This document shows, piece by piece, positions 17,001-26,168 of a DNA stretch of 64,000 nucleotides. Source of the DNA: Bradyrhizobium sp. LHD-71 (GTDB taxonomy: Bacteria > Pseudomonadota > Alphaproteobacteria > Rhizobiales > Xanthobacteraceae); assembly GCF_031157255.1 (NCBI RefSeq), contig NZ_JAVIFX010000009.1, positions 62,001-126,000 on the forward strand. The letters run 5' to 3'. The stretch's first letter is position 1; the number at the start of each line of letters is the position of its first letter. The notes beneath the pieces were generated by a model. It saw only the letters and a list, made by a program, of their open reading frames with translations. It ran no database searches and was not told the DNA's origin. The translations under genes and the position numbers were made by a program.

Positions 17001-17174
17001 AATACTCTCGGCCGAAGCGCCGGGATATGTCGCCTGAACCGTGACCTCGGGCGGAACGATCTCGGGATACTGCTCGATCGGCAGGACGCGCATGGCGATC
17101 AGGCCACCCAGCACGATGACGATCGAGATGACGGCGGCGAAGATCGGCCGATCGATGAAGAATTTGGAGATCAT
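14031..17174 (-). CDS. RND multidrug efflux transporter, HAE1 family (AcrB/MexB-like)
   Basis: 1047 residues, the standard length. The start is [24 protein letters not shown]. The twelve-helix, two-loop RND layout is seen, with the proton-relay aspartates in [17 protein letters not shown], the GSVGNVF-like docking region and the terminal permease block [21 protein letters not shown]. It pumps hydrophobic or amphiphilic compounds from the periplasm and inner membrane, driven by protons. The ATG overlaps the stop of the upstream adaptor gene (ATGA), so the two are one operon. No outer-membrane factor or adjacent TetR repressor is encoded nearby, so a TolC-like channel must come from elsewhere. 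Confidence 0.95.
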   Translation of the reverse strand: MISKFFIDRPIFAAVISIVIVLGGLIAMRVLPIEQYPEIVPPEVTVQATYPGASAESIASTVAAPLEQQVNGVENMLYMRSTSTGSGTLTLTVTFQIGTDPDQATINVNNRVQRALPLLPQEVQRLGVQVQKRSSSILEVIAMSSPGGRYDTIFVSNYALINVIDELRRTPGVGDAVLFGASNYSMRIWQRPDRLSELGLTPSDIAAAIREQNNQFSAGRFGEQPQKERTEFTYQVSTQARYSDPKEFENIILRTDEFGGALRIKDVARVELGAQDYSLDATFNGRPAVPIGVFLQPGANAIQVTKEVKAAMERLSKRFPEDLTYDIPFDTTRFVEVSIEEVVMTFIEAIILVVLVIFLFLQNVRATIIPVLALPVSIVGTFAGMYALGFSINLLTLFGLVLAIGIVVDDAIVVLENIERIMRTERLEPREAAIKAMNQVSGPIVAIVLTLCAVFIPVSFLGGLAGQLYRQFAVTISVSVVISGIVALTLTPALGAIFLQLQHREPVAPFRVFNRVFDWITDRFSSIVAYFLRHTFQSLALVAVMLGLTGLLFMRVPSGLLPDEDQGYNLLVTMLPPAASLERTSAVAQKIVAGARENPAVGNVFSMAGFDVLSFAQKTSAGVAFVTLKDWSERTKPSEDARVLAQSFGALNATFRDGIMFGINPPPIQGISMTGGFELYLQDRSGGSLQNLAQAANKVVAAAAQRPELTGVQTLFSTAVPQYRTTVDRDKAKTLGVPMTTIFDTMQSAFGSLYVNDFQLYGRTFRVSLSSEADFRHSPDDMRFLYVRADTGAMVPLDALVKVERIIGPDTVERFNIFPAAKIMGNPAPGYSSGQALEAIQDVVNKELPPDFTIGWTGSAYQEVSTAGTGYQGFLFGLLMVFLILAAQYERWSLPLAVLTAVPFALFGAIVAIWLRGIENDLYFQIGLITLIGLAAKNAILIVEFAAQRHHEGASIFDSAVEAARLRFRPIIMTSLAFILGVLPLAISTGAGSAARHSIGTGVIGGMIAATALAIIFVPLFFRLVTRTVESPEEQQGGRHTATTPAE

Positions 17175-18412
17175 TTCTTTTTCTCGCTGGCCCCGTCTTT
17201 CGCCTTCTTCTCCGCTTCGGCGCCTTTCGCGGGCTCTGCGGCCGCCTGTTCGCCGTTTTTCCTCGGCACGTAAGGCGAGGTCTTCACCGGCGCGCCCGGG
17301 CGCACGCGCATGATGCCGTCGATGATCACCTTGTCGCCTTCATTGAGCCCCTCGCGAACGACCCAGCTTGTGGGATCGATCTCACGGTCCAGCTTGACCG
17401 GGCGAACTTCGGCAGCGCCGCTCGAGTTCACGGTGTAGACGAATGTGCCTTGCGGGCCCTGCGAAACGGACTGCTGGGGAATGACGATCGCTTTCGGTAG
17501 AATGATTCCCTTCAAGACCAGCCGCACGAACTGCCCCGGCAGCAGGACGCCGTCTTCATTCGGAAACACCGAACGGATTTGCACCGTGCCGGTCCGCAGG
17601 TCGACGTTTTGCGATGACATGATGACCTTGCCCGTCTGCGGATACGTCGTGCCATCGCCGAACTGGATCGAGACGGTGATCTCGTCCTCGCGCAGCGGCC
17701 TGCGTTCGAGCCCCTCGTTGAGGATCCGGAACGAGCGAAGCTCCTGCTCGGTCGTCGAGAAGTTGACATAGGCCGGATCAAGCTGGGTGATCGTCGTCAG
17801 CACGGTTTGCTGCGCCTGCGCGATCGAGCCTTCGGGTGGTGAGAGCAGCGCCGTCGGCCCCGACACCGGCGCCTTGACGACGGTGAACTCGAGGTTGAGC
17901 TTGGCGGTCTCGATATCGGCCTCCGCCTGCTGCACCGAGGCGCGAGCCTGGTCCCGTGCTGCGCGTGCGTCGTCGAGTTGCTTCGGAGTGGCGACCTGCT
18001 TGGTTGCGAGGTCCTGAATGCGGTTGAAGTTCTCTTCCGTCTGAAACACGGTCGCCTTTGCCTGCGCGAGCAGGGCGACAGAGCGGTCGTATGCGGCTTG
18101 ATATGGCCGCGGATCGATCCGGAACAGGACATCGCCCTGCTTGACCCGGGCGCCTTCCGCATATTCACGCCGCATGATCGTGCCGCTCACCAGCGAGCGG
18201 ATCTCAACGGCGCGAAAGCCCGCAACGCGGCCCGCATAGGCTGGCGCCAGCGGCACGTCGGCGCGCTTGATGTCGAGCACGGTGACATCCGGTGGCGGCG
18301 GCGCTGCCTTCTGCGGTGCCTGGCCGCCACGATGGGTCACAAAATAATAGGCCCCCGCAGCCGCCAGCAGGACGACCAGGGTGCCGGCGACGGTGCGCGA
18401 TGTTCGTGCCAT
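17171..18412 (-). CDS. RND efflux periplasmic adaptor subunit (AcrA/MexA-like)
   Basis: 413 residues. One N-terminal membrane anchor ([18 protein letters not shown]) is followed by a barrel-sandwich lipoyl half-motif ([37 protein letters not shown]), a coiled-coil hairpin around residues 100-175, the second lipoyl half ([21 protein letters not shown]) and a beta-barrel domain. The last 40 residues are Lys/Ala/Glu-rich and probably disordered. It bridges the inner-membrane pump encoded immediately downstream to an outer-membrane channel. No cysteine lipobox is seen, so anchoring is by the helix. The 277 bases upstream to the alpha/beta hydrolase gene hold no recognisable site. Confidence 0.94.
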   Translation of the reverse strand: MARTSRTVAGTLVVLLAAAGAYYFVTHRGGQAPQKAAPPPPDVTVLDIKRADVPLAPAYAGRVAGFRAVEIRSLVSGTIMRREYAEGARVKQGDVLFRIDPRPYQAAYDRSVALLAQAKATVFQTEENFNRIQDLATKQVATPKQLDDARAARDQARASVQQAEADIETAKLNLEFTVVKAPVSGPTALLSPPEGSIAQAQQTVLTTITQLDPAYVNFSTTEQELRSFRILNEGLERRPLREDEITVSIQFGDGTTYPQTGKVIMSSQNVDLRTGTVQIRSVFPNEDGVLLPGQFVRLVLKGIILPKAIVIPQQSVSQGPQGTFVYTVNSSGAAEVRPVKLDREIDPTSWVVREGLNEGDKVIIDGIMRVRPGAPVKTSPYVPRKNGEQAAAEPAKGAEAEKKAKDGASEKKK

Positions 18413-18689
18413 TCCAATTGCCTTGCAGAAAGGTGATGCCGCGCGCGAGCCCCTGCGGCGGCTGGATTGTGCATCGCATTAACATGGCGTTAGTGAGGGC
18501 GGAAAGCCGTCTTTCGGCCACCCTGGCAGAATCGTGTGGTTAGACAGTGTCGCTCGCGCGAGCGTTGCCGCGGACAGACCTTGGAATAGATCTATCCGCG
18601 CCGGCAGAGCCGGCCCCAAGCGGGGCCACCATTGTCAGCGCGATCAGCGAGCAAATAAGGGCAGGTGCGAGCGGCCGTGAAGTCCGGCG

Positions 18690-19634
18690 CTAGTCGTGGC
18701 GCAACATGGTCTTCAGCACGCGATTGAACTCGTCGGCTCGTTCATAGGCGACCCAGTGTCCGCCATTCTCGACGACGTGGAACTGGCAGCCCGGGTCGAG
18801 TTGAAGAAAGGTCTCGCGGATCTGATCCACCTGCCAGCCGGAGATGGCATCGAACCGACCCCAGATTGCGGCTAGGCTCGGCTTTGCCCGCTCCAGCGAA
18901 GCAAGGGTCGTGAAATGCCGCGGCGGCTTGCGCGACAGCGTGCGCAGGCCGTTCCGCATCTGAACGTTGACCGCGAGGTCGTCGATCGACTTCGGATCGT
19001 GCAACATAAGGATGCCGACATTCTGGCGCTGGACCTTGGCAAGCTCGGCCTCGGTCGCGGCGAACCTCCAGGTTGCCAGCGGCTTCATCGTCGGATCGCG
19101 CTGCACCAGGCCGGCTGCGCCGGACAGCACGAGGCGGCGAATCCGCTGCGGGATGCGGGCGGTGACATTCGCCGCGGTCATGCCGCCGAACGAGAAGCCG
19201 ACGAGGTTGATCGCCTCGGTCGGGATCATCGTCTCCAGTGCGCCGGCCAGAATGCGCGAGAGCGCCGCCATCGCGATCGGCGGCGGTTGCCAGCTGGGAT
19301 CAAGCGGGTCGCGGAAGTCATTGGTCTCGCCCGCAAGCAGTTTCAAATCGTCGTCGGAGAACGGATCCGAATCGCCCATGCCCGGCAGGTCGACCGCATA
19401 CACAGTGTACTCGCGCGACAGGTCCGGGATGTTCCTGATCCAATGGGTCCAGGATCCCGATCCGCCGTGGAAGAACACCAGCGGTGGGCCGGATCCCCAC
19501 TTACGCCAGACGATGCGGCCCTTGCTGAGCGGGGTCTCGATGCGTTCGGCCTTCTCGTCCCACTCGGCGATCGTCGGGTGCGGCTTGATGTCGAGATTGG
19601 CGAGCGATTTGTCCTGAAGGTCTGCGACGGTCAT
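18690..19634 (-). CDS. Alpha/beta-fold hydrolase
   Basis: 314 residues. The fold is marked by FFHGGSGSWTHW (oxyanion loop, residues 55-64), VDLPGMGDSD, the nucleophile elbow GFSFGG with S148, and the C-terminal histidine in ENGGHWVAYE (H293). It resembles meta-cleavage hydrolases and other carboxyl or C-C ester hydrolases of aromatic and CoA-linked degradation. The substrate cannot be read from sequence. The lid between residues 95 and 135 is proline-rich. It is followed on the same strand by CoA-related genes, which fits a catabolic role. Confidence 0.85.
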   Translation of the reverse strand: MTVADLQDKSLANLDIKPHPTIAEWDEKAERIETPLSKGRIVWRKWGSGPPLVFFHGGSGSWTHWIRNIPDLSREYTVYAVDLPGMGDSDPFSDDDLKLLAGETNDFRDPLDPSWQPPPIAMAALSRILAGALETMIPTEAINLVGFSFGGMTAANVTARIPQRIRRLVLSGAAGLVQRDPTMKPLATWRFAATEAELAKVQRQNVGILMLHDPKSIDDLAVNVQMRNGLRTLSRKPPRHFTTLASLERAKPSLAAIWGRFDAISGWQVDQIRETFLQLDPGCQFHVVENGGHWVAYERADEFNRVLKTMLRHD

Positions 19635-19784
19635 GGCGTATGAGGTGAAATCCGCAAAACAGAAATGATGATTGAAATTAGTAACTTACGCTGCGCTCCA
19701 GGTGAAGTGCTGCAGCGCGTTGAGGCTCTGCCGCAAGGGCAGGGGCCTATGCGTCAAACAGCAAGCGCATGCCGTGCTGCGGAC

Positions 19785-20630
19785 TTATCCGGCGCTGCGG
19801 GCTTTCGGTTGCGACTTGGTAAGCGTCGCTCCCATGGCGGCGATCAGCGGGCGCATGAAAAAGGCGCCGTTGTCCGGGGCGATATCGGTTTTGAAGCCGA
19901 ATGCCCTCAACTCATCGGACACGACGGGCCCGACTGAGGCAACCGGCGTTCGGTCCAGCGCCTGGTGCAACTGACCTTCAAGGCCCTTCGCCTTCGCGGT
20001 GTCCACGAGCCGGCGCACCTGACCCGAGCTGGTCAGCGCAATCGCATCGATCCGGCCCGCCGCCATCTCATCGATCGCGGTGACGATGTTCGCCTCCGCA
20101 GCTTGGGAGTCATAAACGTAGGGCAGGACAGTATCGACGCTGGCGCCGCGAGCGGCGATGAAATCGATCAGCATCGAATGGTCCTTCTCCGGATAGAGCT
20201 GCAGGCCGAGACGGTGTCCCGCCATGTCGAGTTCGGCCAGCGTCTCGGCGATCCCTTCCGAAGTCGGCTTCTCGGTAATCACCTGAGCTTCAAGCCCAAC
20301 TTCACGCAATGCCCGTACCGGTTTGGGTCCGCGCGCGAATTTCCTCGCGCTTGCCAGCGCTGCAACGAACGGCTTCTCGACGTCGAGCCGCCTGACCACC
20401 TTCATCAACCGCCGCAAACCTTCGCCCGTCATCAGCACGAGGTCGTCGCAGGGCCGTTCGATGAAGCGGCCGATCCATGCCTCGACCGGCGCGGGATCGG
20501 GCGCATCGTTGATGGTGAACATTGGACACTGCATCACGTCGGCGCCCTGTTCCTTCAGCAGGCGGGAAAACTGCGCCTCCTCGCGCGTCTCGAGGATCAG
20601 GATGCGGTAGCCGGTAAGTTTCTCGGGCAT
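19785..20630 (-). CDS. Uroporphyrinogen-III synthase (HemD) family protein
   Basis: 281 residues from the ATG at 20630, with aggcgagg upstream; the frame is open for a few more codons. It has the two-domain HemD pattern: YRILILETREEAQFSRLLKEQGADVMQCPMF at the start, VLMTGEGLRRLMKVV in the first Rossmann-like lobe and DAIALTSSGQVRRLVDTA plus PVASVGPVVSDELRAFG in the second. HemD closes hydroxymethylbilane to uroporphyrinogen III. No other tetrapyrrole gene is near, and the protein resembles the divergent HemD-domain paralogues found away from hem operons. Catalytic activity is therefore likely but not certain. Confidence 0.75.
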   Translation of the reverse strand: MPEKLTGYRILILETREEAQFSRLLKEQGADVMQCPMFTINDAPDPAPVEAWIGRFIERPCDDLVLMTGEGLRRLMKVVRRLDVEKPFVAALASARKFARGPKPVRALREVGLEAQVITEKPTSEGIAETLAELDMAGHRLGLQLYPEKDHSMLIDFIAARGASVDTVLPYVYDSQAAEANIVTAIDEMAAGRIDAIALTSSGQVRRLVDTAKAKGLEGQLHQALDRTPVASVGPVVSDELRAFGFKTDIAPDNGAFFMRPLIAAMGATLTKSQPKARSAG

Positions 20631-20698
20631 GCCTCGCCTATGGCCGGTCGTTTCGGCCATCCGTCGTTCTTTGCTGCTGAGGCGAACTTAAAGACGTG

Positions 20699-20722
20699 GA
20701 TGCCCGGCACAAGGCCGGGCAT
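20699..20722. repeat. Dispersed short hairpin, GATGCCCGGC type
   Basis: gatgcccggc and gccgggcatc form a perfect 10-bp stem around acaag, 34 bases beyond the end of the minus-strand CoA-transferase gene. It is a common alphaproteobacterial intergenic hairpin and may act as that gene's transcription end. Confidence 0.5.
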
Positions 20723-20756
20723 CACGAAAATCAAGCCACGTGTGGAACCGGGGACC

Positions 20757-21998
20757 CTAGACGACGTGTCGCTTCTTCAGATCGGCGATGCGGTCTTTGT
20801 CGTAGCCCAGAACCTGCAGCACGGCCTCCGTGTGCTCGCCGGCGTCCGGGGCGGCAAGACGGATCGTCGATGGCGTACGTGACATCGTAGCCGCTTGGCT
20901 AACCACATTGATCTCGTTGAGTTTCTTGTGCTTGACTGGCTTCACTTGGCCGAGCTGTTTGACCTGCGGATCGGCGAACATCTGATCGATCGAATAGATC
21001 GGGCCTGACGGGACACCTGCTTCGTTCAGGATCGTCACCCACTCCTCCGAGGTGCGCGTGACCGTCACCTCGTCGATCATGGCGTTCATCTTTTCCTTGT
21101 TCTTGCGTCGCTCGCTGGCCTTGGACCAGACCGGATCGGACTTCCACTCCGGCTTGCCGAGGGCATCGCAAAGGCGGACGAACAGCTTGTTGCCGGATGC
21201 GGCGATGTTGATGTGGCCGTCCTTGGTCTTGAACACGCCGGTCGGAATGCCGGTCGGGTGATCGTTGCCGGCCTGTGGCGGCACTTCCTTGCCGATCAGC
21301 CAGCGGGTCGCCTGGAAGTCGAGCATCTGGATCATCGCCGACAACAGCGAGGTCTTCACCCACTGGCCTTCGCCGGAGCGCTCGCGCTCGTACAGGGCCA
21401 TCAGCACTGTCGTCGACAGGAATATCCCTGCGGTGAGATCGCAGATCGGGATGCCGACGCGTACCGGGCCTTGTCCCGGCAACCCCGTAATCGACATGAG
21501 TCCGCCCATGCCCTGCGCAATCTGATCGACGCCCGGCCGGTCGCGATAGGGACCAGTGTCGCCGAAGCCGGAAAGGCTGGCATATATCAGGCGCGGGTTG
21601 ATCTTGCGGATCGTCTCGTAGTCGATGCCGAGCCGGTCCTTCACGGCGGGGCGGAAGTTCTCGACGATCACATCGGCTTCCTTCGCCAACTCTTTGAAAA
21701 TGGCGAGGCCGTCCGGGTCCTTCAGGTTCAACGTCACGCTGCGCTTGTTGCGGTGCAGGTTCTGGAAATCGAACCCGTGCCGGTCGTCGGTCGCTGCATC
21801 GCCGCCACCGCCCGGTTGCTCGATCTTGAGCGCCCGTGCGCCCCAGTCAGTCAGTTGACGAACGCAGGTCGGGCCGGCCCGTGCATGCGTAAGGTCGAGC
21901 ACCTTGATCCGCCACAAGGGGCCGTCGGCGGCGCTGCCCGCGCCCCAAGCCGCGTCGCGGGGGCCTTTCTCGCCGGCGATGATTTCAGGTTTGTTCAT
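20757..21998 (-). CDS. CaiB/BaiF family (family III) CoA transferase
   Basis: 413 residues with an aaggggaa Shine-Dalgarno sequence. Family III features are LKVLDLTHARAGP-type entry (here IKVLDLTHARAGPTCVRQLTDWGA), GFGDTGPYRDRPGVDQIAQGMGG and the conserved Asp of VGIPICDLTAG (D187), which carries the acyl intermediate in formyl-CoA and carnitine-CoA transferases. It moves CoA between two carboxylic acids; the acids are unknown here. The serine hydrolase gene lies 51 bases upstream on the same strand, and acyl-CoA dehydrogenase-fold and crotonase genes are also close, so an organic-acid degradation role is plausible. Confidence 0.92.
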   Translation of the reverse strand: MNKPEIIAGEKGPRDAAWGAGSAADGPLWRIKVLDLTHARAGPTCVRQLTDWGARALKIEQPGGGGDAATDDRHGFDFQNLHRNKRSVTLNLKDPDGLAIFKELAKEADVIVENFRPAVKDRLGIDYETIRKINPRLIYASLSGFGDTGPYRDRPGVDQIAQGMGGLMSITGLPGQGPVRVGIPICDLTAGIFLSTTVLMALYERERSGEGQWVKTSLLSAMIQMLDFQATRWLIGKEVPPQAGNDHPTGIPTGVFKTKDGHINIAASGNKLFVRLCDALGKPEWKSDPVWSKASERRKNKEKMNAMIDEVTVTRTSEEWVTILNEAGVPSGPIYSIDQMFADPQVKQLGQVKPVKHKKLNEINVVSQAATMSRTPSTIRLAAPDAGEHTEAVLQVLGYDKDRIADLKKRHVV

Positions 21999-22049
21999 TG
22001 CTTTCCCCTTGTCTCAGTCATTCCCTGCGCCGCGCGAACCGACACAGAC

Positions 22050-23180
22050 TCAGTCGATCGCTGCATGAATGATGTTGGCGACGCGGTCGAGCCGAAGCGA
22101 GTGGAAAGGCTCGTTCGCGAAGTGGTTGGTCATGTAGGTGAAGGAGACGCCGCTGGTCGGGTCCGCCCAGGAATAGGACGAGCCGGCACCGCCGTGACCG
22201 AAAACGCTGGGCGCGCCGATCGTGCCGAGACCGCGGATACGGTCGCTTTCGCCACGCAGGTGTGGCCCAAGGCCCCGATGCATCGGAATGCCGCCCATCG
22301 CCGCGTCCGGCATCTCGCCGGTCTGGTTCCTCGCCACATAGGCGATCAGCCGCGGAGAGAGGATGCGGCGGCCATGCAGTGTGCCTTTGTTGAGCAGCGC
22401 CTGATAGAACGCGACGATGCCGCGTGCAGTGCCGTAGCCACCGCCGCCGGGAAGGCCGGCCGCTCGCACCTCGCGGCGGTTGTCGCGCAACTCACTGTCG
22501 CCCGAAATCATAACGCAGCGGGAATCCTGCGTCTCAGGCACGCCGACAAAGACGTCGTCGGCGATGCCGAGTGGTTCAGTGACCCGCTCACGGATCGCGT
22601 CGCGATAGTCCTTGCCGGTCACCGCCTCGATCACCATCGCCTGTACGAGGTGGGCCGCACGCGGGTGGTATTGCAGGCGCGTCCCGGGCGTCCAGTCGAG
22701 CGAGAAATCGCAGACCTCTTTCCGCATCAGCTTGTGGTCGAACCACGCTGCCTCGGTGATGTTGCCCGACGGGAAGCCGCCGGTGTGGCTCATGACCTGG
22801 TGCAGCGTGATGTCCGCCTTGCCGCGTTCGGCGAATTCGGGGAGGTGGTCGGCCACCTTGTCCATGAAGGACAGCTTGCCTTCCTCGATCAGCGTCCAGA
22901 CGGTGGCGCTGGTGAACACCTTCGTCTGCGAGAACATCTGGAACAGCGTACGATCGTTCACCGGCTGCGCTTCGGTCCCGGCCGTGGTCTTGCCGTAGCT
23001 GCGAAACAACAGCAACTCGCCGTTTCTGGCGAGCGCGATCTGCGCGCCGGGATAGCGACGTTGCCCGATATGCCCTTTAATCAGCGCGTCGAGGTGGTCG
23101 ATCTGCGTTGCGGCGATCCCATGCTTTGCAAGGTCCCCTGCAGGAAGCGGATAGGCGTCGACTTTGACGGGCGCGTTCAT
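22050..23180 (-). CDS. Serine hydrolase, class C beta-lactamase/esterase family
   Basis: 376 residues from the ATG at 23180, with caagggga upstream; no signal peptide is seen, so it is probably cytoplasmic. The SxxK motif is SQTK (S84, K87), the second-motif tyrosine is Y171 in LQYHPRAAHL, and the third motif is the HGG in VFGHGGAGSSYSW. The second motif is YHP rather than the usual YxN, which argues for an esterase or lactonase (EstB/LovD-like) rather than a true beta-lactamase. It probably shares a transcript with the CoA transferase 51 bases downstream. Confidence 0.85.
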   Translation of the reverse strand: MNAPVKVDAYPLPAGDLAKHGIAATQIDHLDALIKGHIGQRRYPGAQIALARNGELLLFRSYGKTTAGTEAQPVNDRTLFQMFSQTKVFTSATVWTLIEEGKLSFMDKVADHLPEFAERGKADITLHQVMSHTGGFPSGNITEAAWFDHKLMRKEVCDFSLDWTPGTRLQYHPRAAHLVQAMVIEAVTGKDYRDAIRERVTEPLGIADDVFVGVPETQDSRCVMISGDSELRDNRREVRAAGLPGGGGYGTARGIVAFYQALLNKGTLHGRRILSPRLIAYVARNQTGEMPDAAMGGIPMHRGLGPHLRGESDRIRGLGTIGAPSVFGHGGAGSSYSWADPTSGVSFTYMTNHFANEPFHSLRLDRVANIIHAAID

Positions 23181-23405
23181 GGCGTTTCCCCTTGATCTTC
23201 GCTGCGATTGGGCAGGAGCGAGGCGCAGCAAGGCCAAGCAGATTCAACCGCGTCTGCGATAGGTGCGCAAGGGGTTCGGAAGCCGTGTCTGTGCAACCGA
23301 TCCATGCTTGCCGGGGACAGCGCGGTCCGCCTGGCGGATCGAAAAAGCGTGGATGAGCAATCAGAGTCGACGCGGGCTCCGCGGAAAGAGGTCGCCGATG
23401 CAGAG

Positions 23406-23867
23406 TTACGCTTCCGTCAGGGTCTTCTCGATCTCTTCAACCGGCTGATTGGTCAGGTCCTTGTCGACTTCGGCGATCACGCGCTTCTCGACTTCCTGAT
23501 GCACCGATCGGCGCAGGCATGCGAGAATCTTCGGTGGAGCTGCAATCACCAGCGCCTCGATGTTCTTTTCGCGTACCAGTACCTGAAGCGTGTCCGCAAT
23601 GCCCCTCGCGAAGCGTTGCTCGTCGAGCTCGTGCCAATCGGTCTGCTCCATCGCGCTGCGGCGGGTGCCGACGCTCGCGAAAGCACGGCCGGGCCGGTCG
23701 GTGCCTTGCTCGCGAGTCGGAGGATTGTCGTTCTCGAAAACGTGTTCGGTTCTCAGTTTCGGAGATGCGGCGTCGCCTTCATTGCGGAACAGGAGGGCCT
23801 TACGGCCATCGCCGACGAATACATAGGCATCATGGGGAATTCTGAGGGCGGTTTTGCCGCGCGACAT
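23406..23867 (-). CDS. Host-attachment-protein family (PF10116-like) protein
   Basis: 153 residues. It starts with the family pattern HDAYVFVGDGRKALLFRNEGD, followed by FENDNPPTREQGTDRPGRAF, and ends with a helical LVIAAPPKILACLRRSVHQEVEKRVIAEVDKDL. This family was named from an Agrobacterium gene required for attachment to plant cells, and its fold is related to eRF1/baeRF domains. The molecular role in bacteria is not established. No secretion signal is present. It stands alone between metabolic genes; the 225 bases before it and 106 after it hold nothing recognisable. Confidence 0.75.
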   Translation of the reverse strand: MSRGKTALRIPHDAYVFVGDGRKALLFRNEGDAASPKLRTEHVFENDNPPTREQGTDRPGRAFASVGTRRSAMEQTDWHELDEQRFARGIADTLQVLVREKNIEALVIAAPPKILACLRRSVHQEVEKRVIAEVDKDLTNQPVEEIEKTLTEA

Positions 23868-23973
23868 CGTTGACCTCGCTTGTTCTCCGAACGAGGCAAA
23901 CCGTTCGCAGCCGGAATGGTTCCGACTGCGAACACTTCGCTATTAATGGTCCCGGATCGCGTAGACGTCGCGC

Positions 23974-25128
23974 TCAGAAGATGCGTTCCACCGGCAGTCC
24001 CATCGCCATCGCGCCGGCGTACTGCGCCTGCGGCCCGGATTGCAGCGGATGGTAGCGCGCCGCCTGGATGTCGCGGAAGCGCCGCTCCAGACCTGCGGCC
24101 CGATAGAAGCCCGCACCGCCCGCAAGCTCCATCGCGTGTTCGACGGCTGCGATGGCATGCCGCGTCACCAGCGCCTTGCCCGTCATTACCTGATTCACCG
24201 TCGCCGCGGACGGTGCGCTCTTGCGAATGGCGTCCAGCATCCAGTCGCAAGCAAGCCGCGCCGCGGTGAGTTCAGTCTCCATCTTGCCCGCCAATTCGAG
24301 AGTGTGCTGGTTCTGCCTTTGCTTACCGAGGTCGAGCGCGATGTCGCGCGCGCCCTCTGCGACGCCGAGATAGACCGAGTAGATCAGCGGGAAGGCAATG
24401 GTTGCGATGATCTGGAACAGCGGATGCCATTCGCCCGCTTTCCGGCTCAGCGCAACGGCAGCGTCGGGCACGACGTGCCCGTCGATCATGACGTCATGCG
24501 AGCCGGTGCTGCGCATGCCGAGCGTGCGCCAGGTGTCGAGCACCTTCACCTTGGGGGAATTCATCGGCACGCCGAAATGCAGCACTATCGGCGGCTTGCC
24601 GCCTTCTTCGAGAACCGCGCCGGTCATCATGAGGTCGCCCGCCGGTGCTCCGGACGAGAAGATCTTTCGCGCAGTGATGCGATAACCGCCATCGACCTTC
24701 TCAGCCTTGCCGGAGCCCGCGATCCAGTCGGAACCGCCGCTCGACAACAGCACGATGCGTTCAGCCGCCACTCGTTTCAGCAGCGGCTCGACCGCCGCGA
24801 CCTTTTGGTGTGTCCAGCGCCACGCCGGAATCGCCACCTGATGCGTGTGCATCGAGAAAGCGAGCGCGGTCGAGCCGCAGTGACGGGCGAGCATGCGCAG
24901 CATTGCTGCCAGGTCGTCGATGCTGGCGCCGCTGCCGCCGAGCTCCTGCGGCACGCCGGCCTCAACCAGTCCTGATGATCTCAAGAGCGTAAAATTGTCG
25001 GCGACGAACTGATCCTCATCGCTGACTTCACTGGCGCGCCGCGCGAAGATCGGTCCGAGTTCGCGGGCGACGTCAAGTACGGTGCGCGGCTTGGCCGCCG
25101 TCATGTCGACAGGTGTGATTGTGTTCAT
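23974..25128 (-). CDS. Acyl-CoA dehydrogenase-fold flavoprotein
   Basis: 384 residues from the ATG at 25128, with gtggaggag directly upstream. The three-part acyl-CoA dehydrogenase layout is visible: helical N-domain with GVPQELGGSGASIDDLAAMLRMLARHCGSTAL, a mid-domain with GYRITARKIFSSGAPAGDLMM and TLGMRSTGSHDVMIDG, and a helical C-domain ending AGGAGFYRAAGLERRFRDIQAARYHPLQ. The ending RFRDIQAARYHPLQ is more like DszC/HsaA-type flavin monooxygenases than fatty-acyl-CoA dehydrogenases, so it may hydroxylate or desaturate a non-CoA substrate. It is divergent from the HxlR gene, with a palindromic operator between them. Confidence 0.8.
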   Translation of the reverse strand: MNTITPVDMTAAKPRTVLDVARELGPIFARRASEVSDEDQFVADNFTLLRSSGLVEAGVPQELGGSGASIDDLAAMLRMLARHCGSTALAFSMHTHQVAIPAWRWTHQKVAAVEPLLKRVAAERIVLLSSGGSDWIAGSGKAEKVDGGYRITARKIFSSGAPAGDLMMTGAVLEEGGKPPIVLHFGVPMNSPKVKVLDTWRTLGMRSTGSHDVMIDGHVVPDAAVALSRKAGEWHPLFQIIATIAFPLIYSVYLGVAEGARDIALDLGKQRQNQHTLELAGKMETELTAARLACDWMLDAIRKSAPSAATVNQVMTGKALVTRHAIAAVEHAMELAGGAGFYRAAGLERRFRDIQAARYHPLQSGPQAQYAGAMAMGLPVERIF

Positions 25129-25395
25129 GGTCTCCTCCACCGCCCTCATTGGCGGAATGGTCGCGATTATCGTTAGGCGGCCACCTCGCTCTCCAGTTCA
25201 GGAAATGGACTGCGCCAAGGCGCCGCAATGAAACGCGGCTGAAACCTGCGCCGCGGTCCGGCCACCATTTGCGCGACGCCTGGTTGTTTTCGGACGACCT
25301 GCAAGGACGAGGGGACGCGTAATGCCCCTCTTTGGACCACCCGCCGGTCAAAATTTACGATTTTGCGAACCCTCAAGTGACGGAGAGGGCGGTTT

Positions 25396-25416
25396 GCAGT
25401 ACACTTATTGTACTGC
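25396..25416. promoter_or_regulatory. Perfect inverted repeat, probable HxlR operator
   Basis: gcagtaca (25396-25403) and tgtactgc (25409-25416) are exact complements with a 5-base spacer. The site lies 32 bases upstream of the HxlR start. The GTACA-N5-TGTAC core is the kind of site HxlR regulators recognise. The rest of the 320-base divergent interval (25129-25448) shows no other clear signal. Confidence 0.55.
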
Positions 25417-25448
25417 CTGAACCCCGATTTTTTCTTGTGAGGTATTGC

Positions 25449-26156
25449 TTGTCCGACCACGTTGACCGTGGAAGCTATGGCCAGTTTTGCCCTGTTGCTA
25501 TGGCGGCGGAGATCGTCTGTTCACGCTGGACGGCGCTGGTGCTGCGTGAACTGCTCTGCGGGTCGACGCGCTTCAACGATCTCAGGCGCGGAGTGCCGCG
25601 TATGTCGCCGACGTTGCTGTCGAAGCGGCTGAAAGAATTGGAGGAGGCGGGCGTCATCGTGGCGATACCGACCGCGCAGCCAGGCGTTGTCGACTACCGG
25701 TTGACCGATGCCGGCGAGGAGCTGCGCGAGGTCGTCGAGTCGCTCGGGGTCTGGGGCCAGCGCTGGGTCGAATCTTCGGTGACGCTGAAGAACCTGGATC
25801 CGTCGCTCTTGATGTGGGACATGCGGCGTAACCTGAAGATCGAGCCGCTGCCGACGCGCCGCTGCACCATCAACTTCACTTTTCCGGAGCTCAGCGCCGG
25901 AAGAAAATCGTGGTGGCTCGTGATCGACGGCGGCAAGGTCGATCTCTGCGGCTTTGATCCCGGCTACGAAGTTGACCTTTACGTGCGCAGCTCGCTCTAC
26001 AGCATGACGTCGGTCTGGATGGGGCACGCGACGCTGAGGGTCGAAGTCGACGCCGGCAGGATCGAGCTCACCGGCGACCGCGCCATTGCCGGCTCGATGG
26101 ACGCGTGGCTGGGCTTAAGTCCACTTGCCAAGGCATATCGGCGCCACGTGGCGTGA
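25449..26156 (+). CDS. HxlR family transcriptional regulator with C-terminal extension
   Basis: 235 residues from TTG 25449, preceded by gtgaggt. The frame is open to 25332, but the family start SDHVDRGSYGQFCPVAMAAEIVCSRWTALVLRELL supports the internal TTG and places the palindrome 25396-25416 outside the gene. The winged helix (residues about 10-105) includes FNDLRRGVPRMSPTLLSKRLKELEEAGVI. The second half (residues 125-235) resembles an SCP2-like lipid-binding fold (GRKSWWLVIDGGKVDLCGFDPGYEVDLYVRSSL), which may sense a hydrophobic ligand. It likely autoregulates and may repress the divergent flavoprotein gene. Confidence 0.8.
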   Translation: MSDHVDRGSYGQFCPVAMAAEIVCSRWTALVLRELLCGSTRFNDLRRGVPRMSPTLLSKRLKELEEAGVIVAIPTAQPGVVDYRLTDAGEELREVVESLGVWGQRWVESSVTLKNLDPSLLMWDMRRNLKIEPLPTRRCTINFTFPELSAGRKSWWLVIDGGKVDLCGFDPGYEVDLYVRSSLYSMTSVWMGHATLRVEVDAGRIELTGDRAIAGSMDAWLGLSPLAKAYRRHVA

Positions 26157-26168
26157 CCGGCGAAAAGC

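Noticed and set aside
22050-23180. True beta-lactamase conferring antibiotic resistance
   Set aside because: No signal peptide, and the second motif is YHP rather than YxN, which points to an esterase-type serine hydrolase.
21213-23195. 660-codon plus-strand open frame opposite the CoA transferase and serine hydrolase genes
   Set aside because: It spans two well-recognised minus-strand genes and its sequence has no family features; it is the antisense frame of both.
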